This document shows, one piece after another, positions 1 through 6,453 of a DNA stretch of 10,913 nt. Position 1 is the first letter of the stretch. Each line of letters begins with the position of its first letter. Source of the DNA: JAEXNA01 sp050486105 (GTDB lineage: Bacteria > Vulcanimicrobiota > Xenobia > Xenobiales > JADMJV01). The position numbers were made by a program, and so were the translations under genes. Under the pieces are notes generated by a model. That model was not told the origin of the DNA and did no database searches. It was given only the letters and a program-made list of their open reading frames with translations. The stretch is taken from assembly GCA_050486105.1 (NCBI GenBank), contig JBJHCR010000228.1, positions 1 through 10,913 on the forward strand, given 5' to 3'.

Positions 1-1
1 G

Positions 2-1534
2 CACCAGGCGGAACCGGACAATCAACCGAAAAATCCACGCTCGACGGTGCGATCTGCAGTGCGAACGAGTGGTCTTATTCAAGCGGCCGGAAAGAATCGT
101 TATGCTTGGCTTCCCCGCCGCTTGAAGGGTGCCCGCTTGCGGCACACTCTCACTGAGTCGGATTTCGAACAGCGCAACCTAAACTGGGACACGGATTTGT
201 TAGTCGCACTTTGGCCGGCCTTCGAAGAGCCGGAGCGAAGACGAGAGCGAGACTCGGCAACACTCACCACCGAAAGCGAAACCCAGTTCTGCTTGTCCCT
301 GGAGGAGCTAGACGGGCGCTTTTTCTCACATCCGGAGACTGATTTCTGGGGCTGGCTTTCCGAATGCAAGGCCGAACCGGGAGACGACCTCATCATCACC
401 ATCACCGATGGTATGACCCACGCAGCCCAAATTAGGTACGAAGCGCGCGCTACCCGGGCCCCGAGCCTGATCGAAGAGAGAAACAAGTTCGTAGAGCGGC
501 GCATCGAGACTTTCCTGACCACCTGCCGTGATGGCCTTGCCAAACCTCAAGAGATCGCCGCCGACCTTCTAGCCTGTCACACCTATCACGACTCTGTTCC
601 GCCTCTTTCGTTGTCCGCATTGTTACCCCAAGGGGTCGTAGATCGCTTCGGACAAGCCGTGACTCCGGACAATCTGAAATCCGAGAAATGTTCAAACGTT
701 ATCCAGTTTCCCAAGAAGATGACTCAGGAATCTTTGGAGTCGCAGGCCGAGGTCGAGGACCACGCTGGAGGTTCCCTAGAGTTTCCAATCCCTTTGAATT
801 CTGGGCAAGAGCTTCCGGACGAGAAGGCCTACGTCGAGTCCCTAGAGTTGCTGCAAAACGCCGCTAGACCCAGTCCGGCGCTAGCCATCCATGTCTTAGG
901 AGTGTCCAGACTGTGTTCTCCGGCCTACGCCTTCCTATCTCAGACCGCAGAGTTTCGGCGAGAAGCCCTCGACTTGGCCGGACAATCTGTGATCGCAGCC
1001 GAACGCCGAATCGCCCACGGCCTGGTGGAATCCCTGGTCTCAGGGGAAGAGTTCGCCATCGAAGACGCTTTGGCCAACTATTTGGAGGCCCGCAGTTTTC
1101 TGGCGCGGGCGCTGTGGCACGGGGGCAGTTTTGATGAAGCCATCGAGCAAGCCATGCACTGTTTCGAAGTGGACCCGGAGGACCCGGCTGTTCGGGCCGA
1201 TCTCTTCGTCATGCTTTTCGACACCGACCGCCAAGACCTCGTGATCGCTATGCTGGATTCTTTTCAGGTCCCGTCGACCACCGAAGACCTTTACCATCGC
1301 GCCCTTGTGGCATTGCTCGACGACCCCGAATCCAAAGAAGCGCAAAAGAAACTCAGAAAGGCCGTCTCTCACAACCCCTATCTGGCCAGCCGCTTCCTGG
1401 GAGAGGACCCCAAGAAGGCTAAGCGGTCCTCGGTTGAGGAAGGCGATCTCTATGAGGCAGCCTACGGCTTCTTGTGGCGACGAGAAGACCAAATCTTCGA
1501 TCTCCTCGAGGAGATCGTCTTAGCCAAGAGATAG
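2..1534 (+). CDS. Partial gene: winged-helix-like N-terminus plus ST7-like TPR tail, function unknown
   Basis: The frame is open to the left edge and ends at TAG 1532-1534. A GTG at 47 could start a 495-residue protein, but no ribosome binding site precedes it, so the true start is probably upstream. Residues below are numbered from that GTG. Residues 1-60 (KNRYAWLPRRLKGARLRHTL, then an ALWPAF motif) resemble the wing half of a winged-helix domain whose helices would lie upstream. Residues 75-205 are a mixed region I do not recognise. Residues 205-255 are low-complexity linker. From about 265 to 455 the helices follow the TPR tail seen in ST7-like bacterial proteins: an A-Y-x-x-L start, LARALW, FDEAI, a V-DPEDP turn, then the NPYLASRFLG ending and a terminal acidic E-A-x-Y-x-x-L-W segment. 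Such tails usually mediate protein contacts. Function is unknown. The next gene converges from the other strand 45 bp downstream, and I see no terminator in that gap. I am confident it is a real gene, moderately confident of the TPR tail and less so of the N-terminal assignment. Confidence 0.75.
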   Translation, partial: HQAEPDNQPKNPRSTVRSAVRTSGLIQAAGKNRYAWLPRRLKGARLRHTLTESDFEQRNLNWDTDLLVALWPAFEEPERRRERDSATLTTESETQFCLSLEELDGRFFSHPETDFWGWLSECKAEPGDDLIITITDGMTHAAQIRYEARATRAPSLIEERNKFVERRIETFLTTCRDGLAKPQEIAADLLACHTYHDSVPPLSLSALLPQGVVDRFGQAVTPDNLKSEKCSNVIQFPKKMTQESLESQAEVEDHAGGSLEFPIPLNSGQELPDEKAYVESLELLQNAARPSPALAIHVLGVSRLCSPAYAFLSQTAEFRREALDLAGQSVIAAERRIAHGLVESLVSGEEFAIEDALANYLEARSFLARALWHGGSFDEAIEQAMHCFEVDPEDPAVRADLFVMLFDTDRQDLVIAMLDSFQVPSTTEDLYHRALVALLDDPESKEAQKKLRKAVSHNPYLASRFLGEDPKKAKRSSVEEGDLYEAAYGFLWRREDQIFDLLEEIVLAKR

Positions 1535-1579
1535 CTGCAAGGCCACTCGCCAAGAGGGGGCTCAGAATTTGTCCGGTCG

Positions 1580-2554
1580 CTAAAGCGGCTCTCGCCCAGA
1601 CCTCAACTGACGATAATAGTGAATGATCGACAACTGCTTGAGACACCACGCTTGATGAGTGGTCAGCCTTTGATCGGCCGGCGGAGGATTCGAGCTATCG
1701 AGGAAGAGCTGAGCACGGCAATAGCGCTCGAAACCGCCACCGAGGTTGGAGAACGAAGCCCAAGCAAGTCGGGGAGGGTAGGTTCCGGTTGAGAACCGGG
1801 TTCTCTGCCGGGGATGCATACTGATGTAGAGCAGGGCCGTTCGGGCCTTCGCTTCTGCCAACCTCAAGGCTCCCTCGACGTTGGCGAAAGTGGGTGGCTT
1901 CTTGATATGATAACCTATGGCCTTATAGTTCGTCTTTCTGGTCAGTCCGATAGCCATGAGTCGTAGTCCGAGTTCCTGGTCTTCCCAGCCGTATTCCTTG
2001 AATCTCTCATCAAACAAGCCGGCTTCGTACAGGTCTTCAAGACGAACACTGACATTGCTGGTCCAAAAAAATGAGGTGGAGATATCCGCCATAGTGAAGA
2101 CCGGTCGTTCTGGGATCTGGGCCTCTTGAACGTGGTTGACCCACCCGTTCACGACGCACTTTTGCCAGCGGTCGTGACTGCGGAGATGCTCTTCGACCAA
2201 CCGAAAATCGGCCAAAACATCGTCGTCGATATAGAGCATGATCCGTCCCCGGCTGAGTCGAATCCCGTGGTTCCGAGCGGTCGCTAGAGCGGAATGCTCT
2301 TGGTAGCCATAAACCAGTCGGTAGGGAACATCGAGCGAGGCGATCATATCCTCCGTCCCATCGGTGGACCCGTCATCGACGACCACCACCTCGTACCTGT
2401 CCGGATGAATCGACTGCTGAGCCAAGCTCTCCAAGACCAGCTTCAGAGTTCCCTTTCGGTTGCGACTGCACAATCCGACCGTCAACTCCCGGTCGCACTC
2501 GAGCACCCTTGAACCCTCGGCATCCGGAGCAGACATCTCTCGAGACAAACTCAT
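1580..2554 (-). CDS. Family 2 glycosyltransferase (second of a tandem pair)
   Basis: A 324-residue GT-A-fold inverting glycosyltransferase that would move a sugar from a nucleotide-sugar donor to an unknown acceptor. Visible GT2 landmarks are the beta-strand start LTVGLCSRNR (about 24-33), VVDDGSTDGTED (58-69), the ARNHGI helix (93-98), the metal/nucleotide-binding YIDDD (108-112) and the acceptor/catalytic YGWEDQELGLRL (188-199). A GYHIKKPP segment follows near 214. The WED-Q-E-L-G stretch is typical of GT2 proteins with a galactosyltransferase-like C-terminal part (Glyco_transf_7C). No membrane segment is visible, so it is probably cytosolic or peripheral. The ATG shares an ATGA with the stop of the preceding glycosyltransferase and has a near-perfect AAGGAGG seven bases upstream. 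It is the last gene of its unit. Sugar and acceptor cannot be read from sequence. Confidence 0.92.
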   Translation of the reverse strand: MSLSREMSAPDAEGSRVLECDRELTVGLCSRNRKGTLKLVLESLAQQSIHPDRYEVVVVDDGSTDGTEDMIASLDVPYRLVYGYQEHSALATARNHGIRLSRGRIMLYIDDDVLADFRLVEEHLRSHDRWQKCVVNGWVNHVQEAQIPERPVFTMADISTSFFWTSNVSVRLEDLYEAGLFDERFKEYGWEDQELGLRLMAIGLTRKTNYKAIGYHIKKPPTFANVEGALRLAEAKARTALLYISMHPRQRTRFSTGTYPPRLAWASFSNLGGGFERYCRAQLFLDSSNPPPADQRLTTHQAWCLKQLSIIHYYRQLRSGREPL

Positions 2555-3453
2555 TGCGAAACCTCCTTCGTGCTGGGGGATTGAGCCTTGAGAGCGCGAC
2601 GACCGCTCTCAAGGTATTCCTTCTCGGCCAAAACAGATCGAACCAAAGGAGCGAAGGTCCCATTAGGCTTGTTTTGAAGATAATTCTGATAGACGGACTT
2701 CAAGGGTCCCAAGGTCAGCAACCCGGAGCGAAAATAGTTCACTGGATGGAGCCCGCTCCTGAGACGCATTCTCAAGCTGGGGTAGCGAGCGAACAGTAAG
2801 GCCGCTGATTCTCCGTCGTTTCGAGCGGTTTGAAGTACCGAATCCATAGCTTGAGGGGGCTTTAGGTGATAGACGTAACCCTCTAATATAAAGCTCCGTG
2901 AGACCCCGATGGCCTTCAAGCGAACTCCGAGCTCAGCATCCTCCCATCGCTTGAAATTCACATCGAAGAGGCCCGCCTCCAGCAATAGGGAGCGACGAAT
3001 CGAAGCATTAGAAGTGCAGAGGTAGTTCTGGGAATAATGAGCCAGTAAAGGGGGGGGCTGGGTCGGCAGCGGAAGAGTGGGAATGTTGATGACCGGCCCT
3101 CGTACCAAGCGTCGAAGATGACCTCGGTGAGCCTCTTCGTGCTGCTCCAGCAAATCGCAAACCGGGAAGACGTCATCATCGATAAAAAGGATGTGGGTTC
3201 CAGAGGCTTGCTCGATTGCAAAATTTCGAGCGGCCGAAGTTCCACTGGGACTCCGATGAAAGACCCTCAAGCGATACCCCACTTGGAGTTTGCTCAGACG
3301 ATCCTCGGTGTCATCAGTGGACCCGTCATTGACCACCAGAACTTCGAACTTCGATCTTGGATAAGACAAGGTTTCGAGGTGAGTGAGCACCCCAATCAAG
3401 GTGTTCGCCCTATTTCTCGAGGGGATTACGAGGCTGAAATGCGGCTGGAACAT
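2551..3453 (-). CDS. Family 2 glycosyltransferase (first of a tandem pair)
   Basis: A 300-residue GT2 enzyme when started at the ATG at 3453. That ATG has AAAAAGG eight bases upstream and leads directly into the first Rossmann strand (FSLVIPSRNRA). The frame stays open to 3585, but that extension lies inside the phosphopantetheinyl transferase gene and adds no family-like sequence, so I reject the longer start. Landmarks are VVNDGSTDDTED (40-51), ARNFAIE (75-81), FIDDD (90-94), the RWEDAELGVRL acceptor motif (169-179) and GYVYHLKPP (192-200). Order, spacing and the closing H-x-K-x-P motif match the next gene, pointing to an old tandem duplication. Codons for the PPP at about residue 133 form an uninterrupted run of eight C, a possible slippage site. 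The gene follows the PPTase by 34 bp and ends in an ATGA overlap with the second glycosyltransferase. Donor and acceptor are unknown. Confidence 0.92.
   Translation of the reverse strand: MFQPHFSLVIPSRNRANTLIGVLTHLETLSYPRSKFEVLVVNDGSTDDTEDRLSKLQVGYRLRVFHRSPSGTSAARNFAIEQASGTHILFIDDDVFPVCDLLEQHEEAHRGHLRRLVRGPVINIPTLPLPTQPPPLLAHYSQNYLCTSNASIRRSLLLEAGLFDVNFKRWEDAELGVRLKAIGVSRSFILEGYVYHLKPPQAMDSVLQTARNDGESAALLFARYPSLRMRLRSGLHPVNYFRSGLLTLGPLKSVYQNYLQNKPNGTFAPLVRSVLAEKEYLESGRRALKAQSPSTKEVSQ
2562..2568 (-). promoter_or_regulatory. Ribosome binding site of the second glycosyltransferase
   Basis: AAGGAGG on the minus strand, seven bases before ATG 2554. It is the strongest Shine-Dalgarno in the window and lies within the last codons of the upstream glycosyltransferase gene. 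It suggests the downstream enzyme is initiated well even though it also shares an ATGA with the upstream stop. Confidence 0.75.
3050..3057 (-). repeat. Poly-C homopolymer of eight inside a glycosyltransferase gene
   Basis: Eight consecutive G on the plus strand (C on the coding strand) spell the PPP near residue 133 of the first glycosyltransferase. In this copy the gene is in frame across the tract. A one-base slip would change the frame between the DDD nucleotide-binding motif and the WED acceptor motif. Confidence 0.6.
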
Positions 3454-3461
3454 AGGGCCAG

Positions 3462-3468
3462 CCTTTTT
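3462..3468 (-). promoter_or_regulatory. Ribosome binding site that decides the first glycosyltransferase start
   Basis: AAAAAGG on the minus strand, eight bases before ATG 3453 and inside the 34-bp gap after the PPTase stop. It favours 3453 over the in-frame upstream starts at 3540 and 3585, which lie inside the PPTase gene. Confidence 0.55.
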
Positions 3469-3487
3469 GCTCGCGCGTTCTATTCCT

Positions 3488-4192
3488 TCAAGGACGACCG
3501 AACAGACGCGACAGTTCAACCAACCAATCCGTGCTATCATCTTGCAAGGTGACGATCGGAGTGGAGACCATCTCTTCCGTAGCAACCGCTAAAGAAACCT
3601 GGTAGTCCTGCTGAAAAGTGAAACTACGCAGAACCAAGGGCCGCCCGGTGACCTCCTCGCTGAGACAGTCTTCTAGAACTTCAAAACTGTCGAGTTCCAC
3701 GCGAAGTCCTAAACCACTGCTCTTCAGAACCGCTTCTTTCCTAGTCCAAACCTCAAAGAAGCGGGGGCGGGAGGAGCCGATCCAGAGTCGTTCAGATTCG
3801 GTGAAAAAGCGAGATGCCAGTTGAAGGTAATCGACTTTTCGAGGAATCCATTCTAGATCCACCCCCAAGGCCTCCCGCAATCCTGATGAAAAGCCTAGAG
3901 CTAGCACCGCTCGATCATGGGTGTGACTGAGATTAAACTCCAAGTTATCTCCAGGCAAGTACGGTCGCCCGTTCTCGGCCCTCAGAACCGAATGAGGCTC
4001 CCGTCCAAGGGCTCTCAACGCTTGGCTAAGGCGACTGTGACTGGCAATCAAGGTTTGTCTTGCCTGAGGCACCCGATAGCGCCCGGCCCGAACTTGAGAT
4101 TCATCGGACAATTCCTGCATCGCCCGCTCAAGCTCGGTCTCCGACCAACGGCAGTCGATATGGAGAAGTACGATAGGCTTGCGGTCACTCAC
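3488..4192 (-). CDS. 4'-phosphopantetheinyl transferase, Sfp/Gsp type
   Basis: A 234-residue enzyme that would transfer the 4'-phosphopantetheine arm of coenzyme A onto a conserved serine of an acyl- or peptidyl-carrier protein, turning apo into holo form. Length fits the pseudodimeric Sfp/Gsp/HetI group rather than the short AcpS group. The signature motifs are present in order: ENGRPYLP (73-80), FNLSHTHD (86-93), GVDLEW with Mg-binding D112 and E114, and FEVWTRKEAVLKSSGLGL (146-163) with the third acidic ligand E153 and lysines K152/K157. Translation starts at a GTG inside the last codons of the LLM oxidoreductase gene (8-bp overlap). No strong Shine-Dalgarno is visible, so translation may depend on coupling to the upstream gene. 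No carrier protein is encoded in the window, so its partner is elsewhere. Placement between a redox enzyme and two glycosyltransferases suggests secondary-metabolite or complex-lipid assembly, which is inference. Confidence 0.93.
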   Translation of the reverse strand: MSDRKPIVLLHIDCRWSETELERAMQELSDESQVRAGRYRVPQARQTLIASHSRLSQALRALGREPHSVLRAENGRPYLPGDNLEFNLSHTHDRAVLALGFSSGLREALGVDLEWIPRKVDYLQLASRFFTESERLWIGSSRPRFFEVWTRKEAVLKSSGLGLRVELDSFEVLEDCLSEEVTGRPLVLRSFTFQQDYQVSLAVATEEMVSTPIVTLQDDSTDWLVELSRLFGRP

Positions 4193-5171
4193 AGTCGAAA
4201 TCGTCGAGAAGTTGTCTGGGGTCGACCACCACCCGGTGATAGAGATCGCTGAACCTTTCTCGCAACAGAGCCGGGAGTTCCTCTCTGGGTCCCAGCACGG
4301 TGCATGCCTGCAGCAGCTCGTCGGGAATGGCGGCCCCCATGGCCTTCCAATCTCCCTGCTTCGCCATGCCTCTCAATCTCTGATGCAGCTCCCCATAGCC
4401 TAAGAGTTCGAGCACCAGAGCGTAATTCGGTGTTGAGGCGTAAAAGGCCAATCGTCCCCGCACTTCAGCCAGGAAGCGAGGCGTTTGAGGCGTGTCGGTG
4501 GCCACGACAAAGGCAGAGCCTACCAACTCGAGACGGGCAAGCTTAGGATCCCGAGCCGGTAAGGCCCTAGCCAATCCTGGTTGGGTAACCTGCTCGAGGT
4601 ACCCACGATGAGTGAAGGGGTGCAGCATGAGCATATCTGCTTCTCGCCCCCCGACCCCAGTCATAAGGGGTCCAACTGCGGCTAAACCGAGCAATGGATG
4701 CGACTGCCCGTGGGGGCTTGGGGTGAAAACCGGACTGCTTAAGGTGCAGGAGTAATAGGTGCCCTTGATCCTGGGTGGGTCTCCACTGCCAAAGCAATCG
4801 AACAGGTGCCTTAGGACCGAAAGGTACTCCTGCATCGCCTGAGCCGGCTTTTCGGGCCAGACCGAAGAAAATCGTCGCTCAACATGGGCTTTGACCTGGG
4901 GTCCCAGACCCAACCGAAAGCGCCCCTGGTGGAGACCGGCAAGATTCCAAGCCGTTTGGGCCAGAACGAACGGAGAGCGAGCAAAGGCCACCGCGATGTT
5001 GGTTCCTACCGTGAGCTGTTCGGTGGCAGCCAGGGCCAAGTGAGACGTGAGAAAAGGGTCATTCTGAGTCTCAGCCACCCAAAACCCTCCAAACAAGCCT
5101 GATTCCTCACACTTCTTGGCCCAGAGGGGAGCCAACCTCAGATCACCCTCAAAACCAGCATCTAATATCAC
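4185..5171 (-). CDS. LLM-class flavin/F420-dependent oxidoreductase (MSMEG_2256-like)
   Basis: A 328-residue luciferase-like monooxygenase-superfamily protein (TIM-barrel), expected to be a soluble cytosolic hydride-transfer enzyme. The sequence closely follows what I recall of the probable F420-dependent family TIGR03617 (MSMEG_2256 type): WVAETQNDPFL (31-41), VGTNIAVAFARSPF (55-68), GRFRLGLGPQVKAHVERRF (83-101), the YYSCTLSSPVF segment (139-149), LAAVGPLMTGVGGREAD (163-179) and a HPFT motif at about 184. Members are mainly known from actinobacteria and other F420 users. Substrate is unknown, and FMN use cannot be excluded from sequence. The start is a GTG preceded by GAGGTGA, with the GAGG core seven bases away. 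It is the first gene of the four-gene unit and is transcribed divergently from anmK. Its end overlaps the PPTase start by 8 bp. Confidence 0.9.
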   Translation of the reverse strand: MILDAGFEGDLRLAPLWAKKCEESGLFGGFWVAETQNDPFLTSHLALAATEQLTVGTNIAVAFARSPFVLAQTAWNLAGLHQGRFRLGLGPQVKAHVERRFSSVWPEKPAQAMQEYLSVLRHLFDCFGSGDPPRIKGTYYSCTLSSPVFTPSPHGQSHPLLGLAAVGPLMTGVGGREADMLMLHPFTHRGYLEQVTQPGLARALPARDPKLARLELVGSAFVVATDTPQTPRFLAEVRGRLAFYASTPNYALVLELLGYGELHQRLRGMAKQGDWKAMGAAIPDELLQACTVLGPREELPALLRERFSDLYHRVVVDPRQLLDDFDCE

Positions 5172-5175
5172 GTTC

Positions 5176-5182
5176 TCACCTC
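5176..5182 (-). promoter_or_regulatory. Ribosome binding site of the LLM oxidoreductase (GTG start)
   Basis: GAGGTGA on the minus strand, with its GAGG core seven bases from GTG 5171. It supports the GTG as the true start, since no ATG exists in frame between this site and the conserved N-terminal strand. Confidence 0.6.
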
Positions 5183-5187
5183 GTGTT

Positions 5188-5217
5188 GGTCCTTCCCTGA
5201 CTTATGGGGAAGGAACC
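5188..5217. repeat. Imperfect inverted repeat (hairpin) in the divergent anmK/LLM gap
   Basis: GGTCCTTCCC (5188-5197) can pair with GGGAAGGAACC (5207-5217) across a nine-base loop, leaving one bulged A at 5214. It lies in the 73-bp gap between two divergent starts, so it would be in the 5' leader of either transcript or could be an operator for a dimeric regulator. There is no U-tract after either arm, so an intrinsic terminator is unlikely. Confidence 0.45.
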
Positions 5218-5244
5218 TCCCTGAATCTTGGTGAACATTATTCA

Positions 5245-6453
5245 ATGATTGCTGTCATGCCCAAACATCAACCCATCCTCAGTGGATATCCAGCGCATCG
5301 ACCCCGTCTCGTCCTAGGCTTGATTTCAGGCACCTCCGCCGACGGTATCGACGCGGCTTTGGTCCGTTTCCCGGCCGTTGGTCAAATGCTGCCCCCGGAA
5401 CTGATTCGATTTTCCACCACTCCTTATCCCGAGCAGGTGCGTCAGCAGGTATTGGCCGCAGCAGCAGATCGACTTTCCGTTCGTCATTTAGCGGTCTTGC
5501 ACACAGAATTGGGGAAACTCTTTGGTCAGGCGGCTGTGAAGCTCATGGGGCCAGAAGAAGTCGATCTGGTGGCAAGCCATGGACAGACGGTCTGCCACCT
5601 ACCCTTAGACAAGACCACCCTCCAACTCGGCGAAGCCGCCTGGATCGCGCATCTCACAAATCGAGTGACCGTCTCGGATTTCAGGGTGGCGGACCTCTGC
5701 TTAAACGGTCAGGGTGCTCCCTTAGTTCCCCTTTTTGATGCTCACCTATTGGCTGGGGATGACCTGAGAGTGGCTGTAAATCTGGGAGGGATCGCCAATA
5801 TCACGGTCATTCCACCCTCTGGTTCGGGACCAGTCGAAGCTTGGGACACCGGACCTGCCAATTGCGTCAGCGATGCCCTATGTCGATTGGCCGCTCTGCG
5901 CTCTTACGATCAAGGTGGCGAGATCGCTGCTCGAGGGCAGGTGGTGGAGTCGCTGCTGCAAGAGCTTCTCCAACATCCTTATTTCAAGACTGCACCTCCG
6001 AAGAGTACCGGATTGGAGGATTTTGGAGAAGATTTTGCCCAAGCTCTCTTGGGACGTGCCAGCGAAGCGGACCTGATTAGAACCTCTTTGGCCCTCTCGG
6101 CCGAAACCTTGGCCGGCGACCTAGTGAGGGCGGCTCTTGGATTTCCGTCTGCACCTGCTTTGGAAGTGGTCTTCGCCGGAGGGGGCACCAGCAACCCTGT
6201 CCTCACGCAAGAGATCGCCTCAGCCCTGAATCGCAAGTTTGAAGCATCAGGCCTGCCACAGCCGAGATTGCGGTCCTTCTCCGAGTTCGGGATCTCCGAG
6301 GATGGACGAGAAGCGGCTGCCTTCGCCTTCCTAGGCGACCGCACGGCCTTGGGTCAATCAGGAAATGTGCCTGGGGCCACTGGAGCAGACCGCTCAACGG
6401 TGCTCGGAAAAATCAGTTGGCCTTCGGCAGCTCCCAACTGGGCTTGTCTATAG
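5245..6453 (+). CDS. anmK: Anhydro-N-acetylmuramic acid kinase
   Basis: AnmK hydrates and phosphorylates 1,6-anhydro-N-acetylmuramic acid with ATP, giving MurNAc 6-phosphate in cytosolic peptidoglycan recycling. With the ATG at 5245 the protein has 402 residues, slightly longer than the usual 370-390. Family landmarks run in order: GLISGTSADGIDAALV (25-40, nucleotide/phosphate loop), VASHGQTVCHLP (109-120), LQLGEAAWIA (126-135), SDFRVADLCLNGQGAPLVP (144-162) with the predicted catalytic aspartate D150, VAVNLGGIANIT (176-187), AWDTGPANC (199-207), FAGGGTSNPVL (310-320) and EDGREAAAFAFLG (352-364). The motif usually reads GGQGAPLVP; here the first glycine is asparagine. The frame is open back to 5116, but that part lies over the divergent oxidoreductase gene and is not family-like. 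GGTGA ten bases upstream supports 5245; ATG 5257 is an alternative without a visible ribosome binding site. Its stop abuts the stop of the convergent peptidase gene. No murQ or transporter partner is seen nearby. Confidence 0.95.
   Translation: MIAVMPKHQPILSGYPAHRPRLVLGLISGTSADGIDAALVRFPAVGQMLPPELIRFSTTPYPEQVRQQVLAAAADRLSVRHLAVLHTELGKLFGQAAVKLMGPEEVDLVASHGQTVCHLPLDKTTLQLGEAAWIAHLTNRVTVSDFRVADLCLNGQGAPLVPLFDAHLLAGDDLRVAVNLGGIANITVIPPSGSGPVEAWDTGPANCVSDALCRLAALRSYDQGGEIAARGQVVESLLQELLQHPYFKTAPPKSTGLEDFGEDFAQALLGRASEADLIRTSLALSAETLAGDLVRAALGFPSAPALEVVFAGGGTSNPVLTQEIASALNRKFEASGLPQPRLRSFSEFGISEDGREAAAFAFLGDRTALGQSGNVPGATGADRSTVLGKISWPSAAPNWACL
6448..6453. other. Back-to-back stop palindrome CTATAG between anmK and the M49 gene
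   Basis: The six-base palindrome holds TAG of the M49 peptidase on the minus strand (6450-6448) and TAG of anmK on the plus strand (6451-6453). The two coding regions abut tail to tail with no base between stops. Any terminator for either transcript must lie within the other gene. Confidence 0.85.

Noticed and set aside
1535..1579. Terminator between the converging left-edge gene and the second glycosyltransferase gene
   Set aside because: Only short imperfect pairing (around GTCGCT/AGCGGC at 1576-1589) is present, running into the glycosyltransferase coding end and without a U-tract on either strand.
3118..3552. 144-codon plus-strand open frame across the first glycosyltransferase and PPTase genes
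   Set aside because: It is antisense to two well-supported genes, has no recognisable motifs, and its composition reflects the complementary codons.
3454..3585. N-terminal extension of the first glycosyltransferase to the start at 3585
   Set aside because: It lies within the PPTase coding region, adds arginine- and cysteine-rich residues unlike GT2 N-termini, and a better ribosome binding site precedes 3453.
5116..5244. N-terminal extension of anmK to 5116
   Set aside because: The first part is antisense to the 5' end of the oxidoreductase gene and the rest crosses the hairpin. The residues do not match the AnmK family, whose N-terminus begins close to the GLISGTSADG loop.
5237..5264. Possible minus-strand promoter for the LLM unit, TTGGGC (5264-5259) and AATAAT (5242-5237) with a 16-base spacer
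   Set aside because: The -10-like box is good, but the -35-like box matches only about half of the consensus and such pairs arise easily by chance. It is not listed as a feature without start-site data.
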